This document shows, piece by piece, positions 7,812 through 14,352 of a stretch of 14,352 nucleotides of DNA. The notes under the pieces were generated by a model, which searched no databases, was not told the DNA's origin, and saw only the letters and a program-made list of their open reading frames with translations. A program made the position numbers and the translations under genes. Source of the stretch: Betaproteobacteria bacterium. Its GTDB lineage: Bacteria; Pseudomonadota; Gammaproteobacteria; Burkholderiales; Casimicrobiaceae. The stretch is taken from assembly GCA_003153335.1 (NCBI GenBank), contig PLYG01000410.1, positions 1-14,352 of the forward strand. Reading direction: 5' to 3'. Each line of letters begins with the position of its first letter. The stretch's first letter is position 1.

Positions 7812-8042
7812 ATGAGGAGTTTGGAGAGCGTCTGTATAGAAATTCCCATTGAAGAAGCAGTCAAGAACTTTCAGAGCGTTCTTGAGCACGTCGTAAACGA
7901 AAACGATTCAGTCATCGTGGTTGGACCGAAGGGCCGGCTCGTAAGAATTTCCCCGGTTCCCAAGCCGCTCTACTTTATCAAGGTCCATCCGGTCTACCGG
8001 CCCGAAGATTTGCAGTATCTCGGCATTCCTCCGTATGAGTGA
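7812..8042 (+). CDS. small Phd/YefM antitoxin-like protein (orphan)
   Basis: This 76-residue protein has an N-terminal segment (IPIEEAVKNFQSVLEHVV, then DSVIVVGPKGRLVRISPVP) that follows the beta-alpha-alpha-beta-beta pattern of Phd/YefM antitoxins, which bind operator DNA as dimers and neutralise a toxin through their C-terminus. The C-terminal third (YFIKVHPVYRPEDLQYLGIPPYE) is not one I recognise. The ATG at 7812 is chosen because a TATACT -10 box sits just upstream and the frame above it (TTG at 7785) lacks a ribosome-binding site. No toxin of PIN, Doc or RelE type is adjacent; the next gene, 9 bases downstream, encodes a secreted protein. A freestanding regulator or a remnant of a toxin-antitoxin pair are both possible. 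The fold call is by pattern only and tentative. Confidence 0.5.
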   Translation: MRSLESVCIEIPIEEAVKNFQSVLEHVVNENDSVIVVGPKGRLVRISPVPKPLYFIKVHPVYRPEDLQYLGIPPYE

Positions 8043-8051
8043 ATATAAAGT

Positions 8052-8672
8052 ATGCGAAGAAAATTGAGCCTGATTGTAGTAGCGGTAATAGCATGGCGAC
8101 TATGCGCTGATGAGATTGTTCTCCATCCGCCCGCAAACTCTCCTGCGCTGAATCTGCCAAGACTCGTAAGCACTTCGGTCGTCATTACAGGTGTAGCGAA
8201 GGGTGGTAATATTAAGGTCACTCGCGTTCAGCCGCCATTTGCTGAGGTGAGCATTACGACAAACGCCGGTGACGACAGCAAGTCAATTGCTATCCAATTG
8301 CAGAATGCGCTTCGCGGCAAAATCGGTCAAGGGGTGATAGCCACTGATTCAAAAATTACGCTTAGCAATGTATCAGCAGGTATGCTCGCGGTTACTTGTA
8401 CTGACCCCGGCTTAGTTTTCCCAAAACCAGTTACAAACGTTACGGGTGCTGCGGATACAAGTGGTGTAAAGCTTCAATGGACGAAGCCCGATGGAGTTGC
8501 AAGCGTTAGAATTTGGCGAGGCGACATTCGATTGGCCTCCACTGGTGACCAACAATACGTGGATAATGTAGGCGCCGTAGAACTTAGCAAATCTGTGGTT
8601 TATACCATTGTCTCATTTGATTTGTCAGGAAATCCTGGGGGCTTTGTGACGGTTAAGTATCCTTCGAAGTGA
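8052..8672 (+). CDS. secreted fibronectin type III-like protein of unknown function
   Basis: The 206-residue product starts with a signal peptide: basic MRRK, a hydrophobic stretch, then a likely signal-peptidase I site LCA|DE after residue 19. Residues about 60-115 (VSITTNAGDDSKSIAIQLQN, then a GVIATDSKITLSN-type strand) resemble a small module found in many extracellular proteins in which an 'aGdt...vA..la.ai' helix precedes beta strands. Residues about 125-204 have the hallmarks of a fibronectin III domain: PVTNVTGAADTSGVKLQWTKP, a VRIWRGD strand, YVDN, VVYTIVSFDLSGNPG. The ATG at 8052 lies 9 bases after the Phd-like gene, with only a weak AAAG upstream. Composition is distinctly AT-richer than in flanking genes (25 of 60 G+C at 8341-8400). 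No catalytic motif is visible; binding or adhesion is a reasonable inference. Confidence 0.7.
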   Translation: MRRKLSLIVVAVIAWRLCADEIVLHPPANSPALNLPRLVSTSVVITGVAKGGNIKVTRVQPPFAEVSITTNAGDDSKSIAIQLQNALRGKIGQGVIATDSKITLSNVSAGMLAVTCTDPGLVFPKPVTNVTGAADTSGVKLQWTKPDGVASVRIWRGDIRLASTGDQQYVDNVGAVELSKSVVYTIVSFDLSGNPGGFVTVKYPSK

Positions 8673-8730
8673 AATCGTTAAGCCAAACCATATTCCTTTG
8701 CTTAATACGCGCCGGTTGACATTTCTACTG

Positions 8731-8815
8731 CCGAGACGCAGAGATCAATTCGTCTTCCTTCTCCGTTTTCTGTTCTCCGTGCCGTTCTCTCCCGATGCAT
8801 CGGGATCTCTGCGGT
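8731..8815. repeat. intergenic inverted-repeat element with CGCAGAGAT arms
   Basis: CGCAGAGAT (8737-8745) and its exact complement ATCTCTGCG (8805-8813) bound a purine/pyrimidine-biased core. Inside the right arm lies a perfect 14-base palindrome, CCCGATGCATCGGG (8791-8804). Read on the minus strand, the element starts CACCGCAGAGAT and ends TCTCTGCGTCTCGGC. I recall similar sequences as dispersed intergenic repeats in many environmental bacterial genomes. It fills the gap between two convergent genes (stop at 8672 and stop at 8829). A terminator role is possible, but no T-run follows the stem. Confidence 0.55.
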
Positions 8816-8828
8816 GAAAAAACTCCGT

Positions 8829-11800
8829 TCACTCCCCGTACGATATCGTCGCCCTTGCAATCGAGATTTTGTTCTGCCGCGTCCAGATCCCGAGTTTGCC
8901 TGCGCTGAGCGGCTGGTCGTCGGTGCATTCGATCGCCAGGCGGCGGTCGAAGTAGAAGCGGATTTTGCCGTGGCTGACGCTCGCGGCGACAGAGAACCAG
9001 GAGTGGTGCAGCGTGTGGCCGGAGGCTTCCAGGCCGGCGTTCGGCGCGGTGGCAAGCACTTTGCCGTTGCGCGAAACCACGCAGCCGCGCCCAGCGCTTA
9101 AAACAGTAAATAAATACCCTTCGCTCAAATCCTTCCCGTTGCCGTGAATCACGAGATTCAAGTCATGGCCCTCTTCTTCGCCATATTGGCGGTCGGCGCG
9201 GGGCGCCATCAGTACTTCCATGGCGACGGAGCCTTTGGCGGCGTGTTTGTGCCAGATCACGGCGTCCTGCTGCGCGCGGCCGCCGTACCATTCGTAATCG
9301 GGACTGCACGACCAGCGGTTGATCTGCCCCCAATCGCCGCTGGACGTGTGCCAGTCGGTAATGCGGCCGGCGAAATGGTAATCGCGCCAGCCAGTGGCGT
9401 GAATGGCGCAATCGAAATGCGGTAGCGCCGGAAGTTTGATCGTGGGAAGATCGTCGCCGGCCGGAATCGGCGCCGCCGTCTGGTCGTCCACGATCAGCTC
9501 GCCGCCGGAATACAGAGGCAGTGCAATCTGCATGAAATTCTGATCGGTGGGCCAGGGCTTCAGCATCCACTGCGGCGAATAGATCGAGAGTTTTTCCGAA
9601 CAGCGCTGGTAATATCGCGCCATGCAGCGTTCGCTGCCCTCTTCGCCCGGCGCAACATCGCGTCCGGCGGTCAGCGCGGACGCATCGATCGCGGCGAAGT
9701 CATCGAAATACGCATTGGCGCCGTCTCCCGCAGTGCACAGGCCGCACAATCCAGCGGCCTCCAGCGCGTCTTTGACGCGCAGCACCGGCTCGCTGTCAAC
9801 AAAGCCCTGCGTCACGCCGTCGCGACGGAAGAGCGCCAGGCGCCGCCAGCCTGATCCGTATTCCGGCACGGCCGCTTCGGCCAGCACCTTCTCGTCCTTG
9901 CCGGACTTTCGCACCATTGCCACCGACCGGCCATGGTCGCGCAAGCGAAGTTCAAGGCGCGAGCCGTCGGCGGCCGATTGCCATACGCCCGCTTCGCCTC
10001 CCCGCAACAACACCGCCGCGGCAACGCGATAGTCTTTCCAGTTGTCGGCGCCGATCGAGGCGGACGAGGCGCCGGTGGCATGCACGGAAAACGTGGTGTT
10101 CTGGTCGGCAATCTGCCCGGTCAGATCGAATCGTCCGCTCTGCAATTTCCAGCCGCCCTTGGTTTCAGGGGCACGCATAAAATCGTCCGTAACATTGACG
10201 GCGGCCGTCTGCTTCGGCGCGTATTGAAAATCGGCAAACGGCATCGAGCACGATGAGCCGCACGCGTCGCGCAGCACATTGACGAGAAACGGATCGACTT
10301 TCCGTCCGCGCCACATCGACGAAAATCCCGCCGCGACGCCGAGAAAATAAAGCTTCCCCTTCCCCACCGTGCGGACCATCAGCGCCCCGCATTCTTTCCG
10401 GTTGCTCTGATTGCGCGACTGTCCGCCGAAGATCGAGACGCCCGCAACGCCTGGATCGAGCGGGATGCAGTTGCAGGTCACGTCCGATGGGTAAGGCGTG
10501 ACGGCCGGCAGGCCTTTGAAGAATGGCGACGCGTCAGAAATCAAAGTCGTGCCGGCGAATGAGGCGTTGCTGTCGGGCAGCAGGAATAGATTTTCGGTAT
10601 CGTCGCGTTTCGTGAAATCTTCGGGAAGGAATTCAACGATCGCTGTGCGGCCGGATTTCAAATACGCCAGCAGCGTTGCTTCGTACGCCGCGTTTGAACC
10701 GCAACGCGAATCGGAGGTAAATAGTACGCTGATGTCTTTGAGTTCATCAATTTTGCCGACCTGGTCTTCGCGCACCCGCACATACGGAATTCCCAGAGAG
10801 ACCAGGTGCCCTTCGAATCCGCTGCGGTAAGACCCGGCGATGCCAACCAGGAACGGCGGTCCGGCTTTAGGAAGTTCCATGGGAGGAATGGGCGGCGCGG
10901 GCGACTTTGGATCAGTGGTGCGGGCCTCTGTGCCCGCAACGGGTGACTTCGGATCTACACTCGCTTCATTTGTCTTGACGGGCGCTGAGGCCCGTCCCAC
11001 TAACTCCGGCGGCGCCGTGTCCGGCTCGGCTGGGTCGGGCTTCGGGCCCGGTCCGAAAGGTTCAGCCAATGCAACTACGCGCGGCGGCGCCTTTGTCTTC
11101 TCATGCTCCAACGCGCCGTTCGGACTGAAATTGTCGTCGTTGCTCAACGCAATCTGGTCGAGCTTCAGGTTGTCTTCGCGCTCATAGAGCGTCAGTACAT
11201 GCTTGCCGGGCTTGAGTTCGACCACAGGACCGCGCACCCAGTGCCAGCGCGCATACGTGCCGTCGTTGCCCATCAGATACGGCGCGCCGTTGTCGAGGGC
11301 CGCGGCGACCGAGTTGGCGCAGCCATCCGACCACCACGCGCGCACCCAGACGCGGTAGCAGCCGTGCTGCGCGATCTCCACCGCGTACTCCGCGGAGCCT
11401 TCGACCTTCGGCGGCTTGCCCGCGAATTCGTCGATTTCCAGGCAACGCCCGCCCGCGGCGTCGCGCCGCTCAGCCTTGTGCATCGGCGGGACGATCGCCA
11501 TCGCATCAGCGGCCTGAAGCACAACCACGGCGCGTCCCTTTCCCGAGAGATCGGAAGCGGCCATGTTGTCGTAGGCTTCATCGGGACCGCTGATGCGGGG
11601 CGATCGCAATGCAACGCCCAGCGCGACACACGCGCAGACGCCCGCCGCGCGCGCGAACCACGCCCGCCAATCTTTTCGCGCAATCCGCGCAAATCCCGGT
11701 TCGAATTCGGCGCTATGAGTAGACGCGAATCCACCCGCGAGCGCCCGCGCCGCATCGCGCGAACGCTGACGCTGCGCGGCGCATAAGCCGATGACCGCGG

Positions 11801-13004
11801 CGAGCAAAAATCCCGGGCCGTTGATCAGCAGCACGGTGAAAATGGAACTGGCCGCGAGCGTCAGCGCCGAAACGCCGGCCGCAACGGCCGGCATTGAATC
11901 AACAGTAGCACTTTCCATTAAAAGTGTGCCCCTGGTGGCTTGTCCACCAGTGGTCGTACGGCCCGCCAGCGCGGCTCCGCCGGCGGCCAGCAGCATCAGC
12001 GCGAAACAGACGGCGGCGGGGATTCCATATTCGACGGCGATCACCAGATAGCCAGGGTTCGTGCCGCGCTCGACGCGATTCTCCGCCGGCGCCGGCAGCG
12101 CGCCGCGGTACTGCGCCGAACCGGCGACATGCTGGTACGTGGCCGGCCCATGTCCCAGCAGCGGCCGGTCGGCAATCGCCCGGGCGCTCGAACAGGCTTC
12201 GATCGCGTGGCGCCGCACATGCCCGCCTGCATCGAAGACGCCGACGCTGCCGGCCAATTCCACCGCCTGATCGCGCGGCAACACGTGAAACGCGATCAAG
12301 CCGCAGGCAAAAGCCAGCGCGATCACCGCCGGCCGCAGCAGCTTCGCAAAATGGGCGACGATCAGGGCGCTCAAGCAGAATACGATCAGCGCCGGCAAGC
12401 TTAGCAAGGTGATCGCTGCAACAAGCAGGAAGCCGCACAGCATGGGCGTACGCCAGCGGCGCAATGGCGCGGGCAGTCCTGCGATCTCGCCGATCACAAA
12501 CGGCGTCCCCGCCGCGACGCAGGCCCCGTAGAGCGTGCGGTTGTCGAGCAATCCCGCCACGTTCACCGCTTCGGCTTTCAGCAAGTATTGAACGGTCGCA
12601 ACGATCACTGTCGCGAGCGTCGCTCCGGCAATGGCAAGCCGCAGAGCCCGTTCGCGGGCATACGCGATGTTGGCGAACAGCAGCGAACCGATCACGAGCA
12701 GCGCCGCGACTTTCAGGACGTCGAGCAGCGCCGGTCTGAGCTCGCCCGAGCCGGCCACGGCCAGCCCGGCGAGCGCGGCGACGGCCCAGCCAAGCGACAG
12801 GCCGATCGGCCGCGGCAAAGCGCATTGGCCGCCAAGCCATTGCGCCGCCCACACGAGGCACCAGCCAATCAGTACGATATCCGCGGGATGGAATGGTCCG
12901 ATGCGCCAGAGCCGCGTCAGCGACGCGATGATCAGCAACACGCCAAAACCGATGAGCACCGGAGTTGGCGAGGATGCTTCGGATGGGTTGCGTGTGGCTG
13001 GCAT
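8829..13004 (-). CDS. O-antigen ligase/polymerase-like membrane protein fused to a multidomain extracytoplasmic carbohydrate-binding region
   Basis: The 1391-residue product combines parts normally found separately. Residues 1-415 hold about ten to twelve hydrophobic helices and an O-antigen ligase (Wzy/WaaL)-like signature: the RPLLGHGPATY loop near 285 and NPGYLVIAVEYG before a further helix. The usual His-Asn of that last motif reads Thr-Asn here. A final helix lies at about 452-470. The rest should be outside the inner membrane and is Cys-rich, suggesting disulfides. It holds a jelly-roll carbohydrate-binding-like domain (about 480-625), a Pro/Thr/Ala/Lys linker (626-713), a GATase1/ThuA-like fold without the usual catalytic Cys (714-915), and two LamG/DUF1080-like modules (about 934-1105 and 1128-1391; note YFDDFAAID near 1100). 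The ATG at 13004 is preferred, with GGGGGAG 14 bases upstream. A GTG at 13046 would add 14 residues without a ribosome-binding site. Ligation or polymerisation of a surface glycan is inferred. Confidence 0.75.
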   Translation of the reverse strand: MPATRNPSEASSPTPVLIGFGVLLIIASLTRLWRIGPFHPADIVLIGWCLVWAAQWLGGQCALPRPIGLSLGWAVAALAGLAVAGSGELRPALLDVLKVAALLVIGSLLFANIAYARERALRLAIAGATLATVIVATVQYLLKAEAVNVAGLLDNRTLYGACVAAGTPFVIGEIAGLPAPLRRWRTPMLCGFLLVAAITLLSLPALIVFCLSALIVAHFAKLLRPAVIALAFACGLIAFHVLPRDQAVELAGSVGVFDAGGHVRRHAIEACSSARAIADRPLLGHGPATYQHVAGSAQYRGALPAPAENRVERGTNPGYLVIAVEYGIPAAVCFALMLLAAGGAALAGRTTTGGQATRGTLLMESATVDSMPAVAAGVSALTLAASSIFTVLLINGPGFLLAAVIGLCAAQRQRSRDAARALAGGFASTHSAEFEPGFARIARKDWRAWFARAAGVCACVALGVALRSPRISGPDEAYDNMAASDLSGKGRAVVVLQAADAMAIVPPMHKAERRDAAGGRCLEIDEFAGKPPKVEGSAEYAVEIAQHGCYRVWVRAWWSDGCANSVAAALDNGAPYLMGNDGTYARWHWVRGPVVELKPGKHVLTLYEREDNLKLDQIALSNDDNFSPNGALEHEKTKAPPRVVALAEPFGPGPKPDPAEPDTAPPELVGRASAPVKTNEASVDPKSPVAGTEARTTDPKSPAPPIPPMELPKAGPPFLVGIAGSYRSGFEGHLVSLGIPYVRVREDQVGKIDELKDISVLFTSDSRCGSNAAYEATLLAYLKSGRTAIVEFLPEDFTKRDDTENLFLLPDSNASFAGTTLISDASPFFKGLPAVTPYPSDVTCNCIPLDPGVAGVSIFGGQSRNQSNRKECGALMVRTVGKGKLYFLGVAAGFSSMWRGRKVDPFLVNVLRDACGSSCSMPFADFQYAPKQTAAVNVTDDFMRAPETKGGWKLQSGRFDLTGQIADQNTTFSVHATGASSASIGADNWKDYRVAAAVLLRGGEAGVWQSAADGSRLELRLRDHGRSVAMVRKSGKDEKVLAEAAVPEYGSGWRRLALFRRDGVTQGFVDSEPVLRVKDALEAAGLCGLCTAGDGANAYFDDFAAIDASALTAGRDVAPGEEGSERCMARYYQRCSEKLSIYSPQWMLKPWPTDQNFMQIALPLYSGGELIVDDQTAAPIPAGDDLPTIKLPALPHFDCAIHATGWRDYHFAGRITDWHTSSGDWGQINRWSCSPDYEWYGGRAQQDAVIWHKHAAKGSVAMEVLMAPRADRQYGEEEGHDLNLVIHGNGKDLSEGYLFTVLSAGRGCVVSRNGKVLATAPNAGLEASGHTLHHSWFSVAASVSHGKIRFYFDRRLAIECTDDQPLSAGKLGIWTRQNKISIARATISYGE
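10919..10938. repeat. in-frame hairpin repeat in the linker of the ligase fusion (copy 1)
   Basis: TGCGGGC (10919-10925), loop CTCTGT, GCCCGCA (10932-10938) is a perfect 7-bp inverted repeat. On the coding (minus) strand it encodes about residues 690-696 of the low-complexity linker, within VAGTEART. A DPKSP peptide occurs on either side of it, hinting at a small local duplication. Confidence 0.65.
10977..10996. repeat. in-frame hairpin repeat in the linker of the ligase fusion (copy 2)
   Basis: GACGGGC (10977-10983), loop GCTGAG, GCCCGTC (10990-10996) is a second perfect 7-bp inverted repeat with the same arm and loop lengths, 38 bases from the first. It encodes about residues 670-676 (GRASAPV) of the same linker, so the linker was probably built partly from such repeats. 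Confidence 0.65.
11932..11950. repeat. in-frame hairpin repeat in the membrane part of the ligase fusion
   Basis: CTGGTGG (11932-11938), loop CTTGT, CCACCAG (11944-11950) is a perfect 7-bp inverted repeat. A smaller one, CACTTT (11909-11914) with AAAGTG (11921-11926), lies beside it. On the minus strand it encodes about residues 352-358 in a polar stretch (TTTGGQATRGTLLMESATVD) between two hydrophobic helices. That stretch is AT-richer and less Ala-rich than its surroundings and looks inserted. Confidence 0.55.
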
Positions 13005-13123
13005 GCGTGAAAATGAATCTCCCCCTTGGGATATAGCTGAGTACACCGGTGGGTCACGCGAAAAATCCGCCGTTGGCTAAACTAAAGTATGGTTCCGACA
13101 GGACGCGTGGTACGATTTGCGAC

Positions 13124-13465
13124 GTGGACAAGAATGACGAATCTAAGCGCAACTGGTTGGATAGATACGTTCCAACTCTTAATCGGCTGATTATCCACAA
13201 CAGACCTTTTCAGATTTCATTGCTAACGTTGATTGTGACGACATTGATGTTCGGCGCCTGGATCTATTTTGCGATATGGGGATTAAAACAAATGCAGGCC
13301 CAAAGCGGCGAGAGTTTGGGCGAATTGGTGCTGCACGTTTTGAAGGATTATCATGTATTGTTGCTTGTCCATCCGTTGCTAATCCTTGGGTTCACAGCGG
13401 CCGTCTGCGAATCCATCGTTCGACTTACATCGAAAAAGCGCACGAATTCGCATGAAGCGCCATAA
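13124..13465 (+). CDS. small two-helix membrane protein, function unknown
   Basis: The reading frame encodes a 113-residue protein with a charged N-terminus (MDKNDESKRNWLDRY), a first hydrophobic helix at about 30-54, a short polar loop, a second helix at about 78-97, and a basic C-terminal tail (RLTSKKR). I do not recognise a family. The GTG at 13124 is chosen because the sequence after it reads as a normal protein start and a TACGAT box (13111-13116) lies 7 bases upstream, which would give a nearly leaderless message. An earlier in-frame GTG at 13049 would add 25 residues of unlikely sequence. Neither has a Shine-Dalgarno. Composition is AT-richer than the flanking genes (27 of 60 G+C at 13201-13260), which together with the lack of a recognised family suggests acquired DNA. 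It is divergent from the ligase fusion. Confidence 0.55.
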   Translation: MDKNDESKRNWLDRYVPTLNRLIIHNRPFQISLLTLIVTTLMFGAWIYFAIWGLKQMQAQSGESLGELVLHVLKDYHVLLLVHPLLILGFTAAVCESIVRLTSKKRTNSHEAP

Positions 13466-13497
13466 CGGCGCGCCACGCGGCCAATTTTCTGAGACTG

Positions 13498-13621
13498 CAT
13501 GGGCGTCCCGCCCATGGCGAAATTTGACGGATGGAATCGGAGCTGGGCGCAGGCTCACCCGGCGTGATATGCGTCCCGTTCCGTCCAGCCGTGACGTTCG
13601 ACATTGGCGGGATGCCCATGC
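13498..13621. repeat. imperfect long inverted-repeat element between convergent genes
   Basis: The left end is a perfect hairpin, CATGGGCG (13498-13505), loop TCC, CGCCCATG (13509-13516). The same 23-base unit recurs in inverse orientation at 13599-13621, with 20 of 23 positions matching the 13497-13519 copy. Between them, further segments such as ACGGATGGA and the complement of TCCAGCCGT pair imperfectly, so the whole stretch could fold into one long hairpin. This fills most of the 162-base gap between the stop at 13465 and the stop of the pilus ATPase gene at 13628. A small non-autonomous repeat element or a bidirectional terminator are both possible. Confidence 0.6.
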
Positions 13622-13627
13622 CACGAA

Positions 13628-14352
13628 TTAAAAATCAAACCCTCGCGACGGCTTTTTCTTATCCACCGGCGCCGCGGCGGCTGGCGCGGCGGGGCTGCGG
13701 CTGGCCACGGGCTTGGCCGTGGATGTCGGCTGCATCACTTCGTCGGCGGACGTGCCCCGCTTGATGCCGCGGAACATCAACTGCAGGTCTTCCGGCGTGG
13801 AGCTCGACGCCATCGCTTCGTTTTCGGTGACCGTTCCCTTGCTCCACAGTTCGTACAGCGCCTGGTTGAAGGTCTGCATCTTATGGTGGTGGCCTTCCAT
13901 GATCGCCTTTTCCAGGTCGCGCGTGCTGCCTTCTTCGATCAACTGCTTGATGTAGGAGGTGTTGAGCATGATTTCGATCGCGGCCACGCGGCCCTGGCCG
14001 TCGGCGCGCTTGACCAGGCGCTGGCTGATGACGCCGCGCAACACCAGCCCCAATTGCATGCGGACCTGGTTGGCCTCCGGGCCTTCGAAGGTGTCGAGGA
14101 TACGGTCGAGCGACTGTTTGGCGTCGTTGGTGTGCAGGGTCGAGAACACCAAATGTCCGGTTTCCGCGGCGGTGATGGCGAAATGGATGGTCTCGGCGTC
14201 GCGCATTTCGCCCATCAGGATCACATCCGGGTCCTGGCGCAGCGCGGCGCGCAGCGCGCGATGGAGTTCGTGCGTGTCGAGCCCCAGCTCGCGCTGATTG
14301 ATCAGGCTCAGTTCGTCCGTGTACACGAATTCGATCGGGTCCTCGATGGTGA
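13628..14352 (-). CDS. PilT/PilU-family type IV pilus ATPase, C-terminal part (5' end beyond the window)
   Basis: The visible 240 residues are the C-terminal domain of a hexameric secretion-type ATPase of the PilT/PilU group, which drives pilus retraction and twitching at the inner-membrane base. Motifs in order are the Asp box TIEDPIEF at the window edge, QRELG, a Walker B region LRQDPDVILMGEMRDAET (about 14190-14241) and the His box GHLVFSTLHTNDA (about 14118-14160). KMQTFNQALYELWSKGTVT follows near the C-terminus. The N-terminal PAS-like domain and Walker A loop lie outside the window. The end of the protein is a Pro/Ala-rich tail finishing KKPSRGFDF. The segment reading NTSYIKQLIEEGSTRDLEKA rather than the PilT AIRNLIRE motif leans towards PilU or another paralogue, so no symbol is given. 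The frame is open to the edge at 14352. Confidence 0.92.
   Translation of the reverse strand, partial: TIEDPIEFVYTDELSLINQRELGLDTHELHRALRAALRQDPDVILMGEMRDAETIHFAITAAETGHLVFSTLHTNDAKQSLDRILDTFEGPEANQVRMQLGLVLRGVISQRLVKRADGQGRVAAIEIMLNTSYIKQLIEEGSTRDLEKAIMEGHHHKMQTFNQALYELWSKGTVTENEAMASSSTPEDLQLMFRGIKRGTSADEVMQPTSTAKPVASRSPAAPAAAAPVDKKKPSRGFDF

Noticed and set aside
8679..8706. Possible terminator TTAAGC...GCTTAA after the secreted protein gene
   Set aside because: The stem is only 6 AT-rich base pairs with a 16-base loop and no T-run, too weak to call.
10919..11950. A CRISPR array made of the hairpin repeats
   Set aside because: The units differ in sequence, are irregularly spaced and lie in frame inside a gene. 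No cas genes are present.
13005..13046. A 14-residue N-terminal extension of the ligase fusion from GTG 13046
   Set aside because: No Shine-Dalgarno lies upstream of 13046, whereas the ATG at 13004 has GGGGGAG 14 bases before it. The spacing is long, so the choice is not certain.
13049..13123. A longer form of the two-helix membrane protein starting at GTG 13049
   Set aside because: No ribosome-binding site, and the 25 extra residues do not look like protein. The start at 13124 is preferred, though this remains open.

Overview
This is a high-GC, gene-dense piece of a Gram-negative bacterial chromosome. A hand count of 3541-3600 gives 39 of 60 G+C. A PilT/PilU-type pilus ATPase and an O-antigen-ligase-like polytopic protein point to an outer-membrane-bearing cell. 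The glycogen-type cluster, LamG/DUF1080-like extracellular modules and short GC-rich hairpin repeats remind me of Planctomycetota, Acidobacteriota and neighbouring uncultured phyla (Hydrogenedentota, Sumerlaeota). That placement is a guess from gene style; no marker gene is present to settle it.

Region 1 (1-7741, + strand) is a carbohydrate-storage operon with a regulatory gene at its end. A good sigma70-like promoter at 26-54 precedes a GalT-family nucleotidyltransferase (119-1282). Glycogen synthase GlgA (1384-2877) and a GH57 4-alpha-glucanotransferase/amylase-like enzyme (2926-5112) follow. Last comes an 881-residue soluble sensor histidine kinase (5096-7741) whose start lies inside the GH57 gene. 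The expected logic is interconversion of sugar nucleotide and hexose phosphate (GalT-like), chain elongation (GlgA), chain remodelling (GH57), and a kinase that could report on this pathway. The kinase's N-terminal receiver has lost the phospho-acceptor Asp, the acidic pair and the conserved Lys, so it looks like a pseudo-receiver.

Region 2 (7742-8828) is less GC-rich (25 of 60 G+C in 8341-8400). It carries a 76-residue Phd/YefM-like small protein with a probable leaderless start, a secreted fibronectin-III-like protein, and a short inverted-repeat element.

Region 3 (8829-13004, - strand) is one very long gene. Its N-terminal third is an O-antigen ligase/polymerase-like membrane domain. The rest is an extracytoplasmic array: a carbohydrate-binding-like jelly roll, a Pro/Ala/Thr linker, a GATase1/ThuA-like fold and two LamG/DUF1080-like modules. 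This is the most unusual item in the window. Three short hairpin repeats lie in frame inside it, two of them in the linker.

Region 4 (13005-14352) has a small two-helix membrane protein in another AT-richer patch (+), an imperfect inverted-repeat element between convergent genes, and the C-terminal part of a PilT/PilU-family ATPase (-), cut by the window edge. No rRNA, tRNA, CRISPR array, transposase or integrase was seen.
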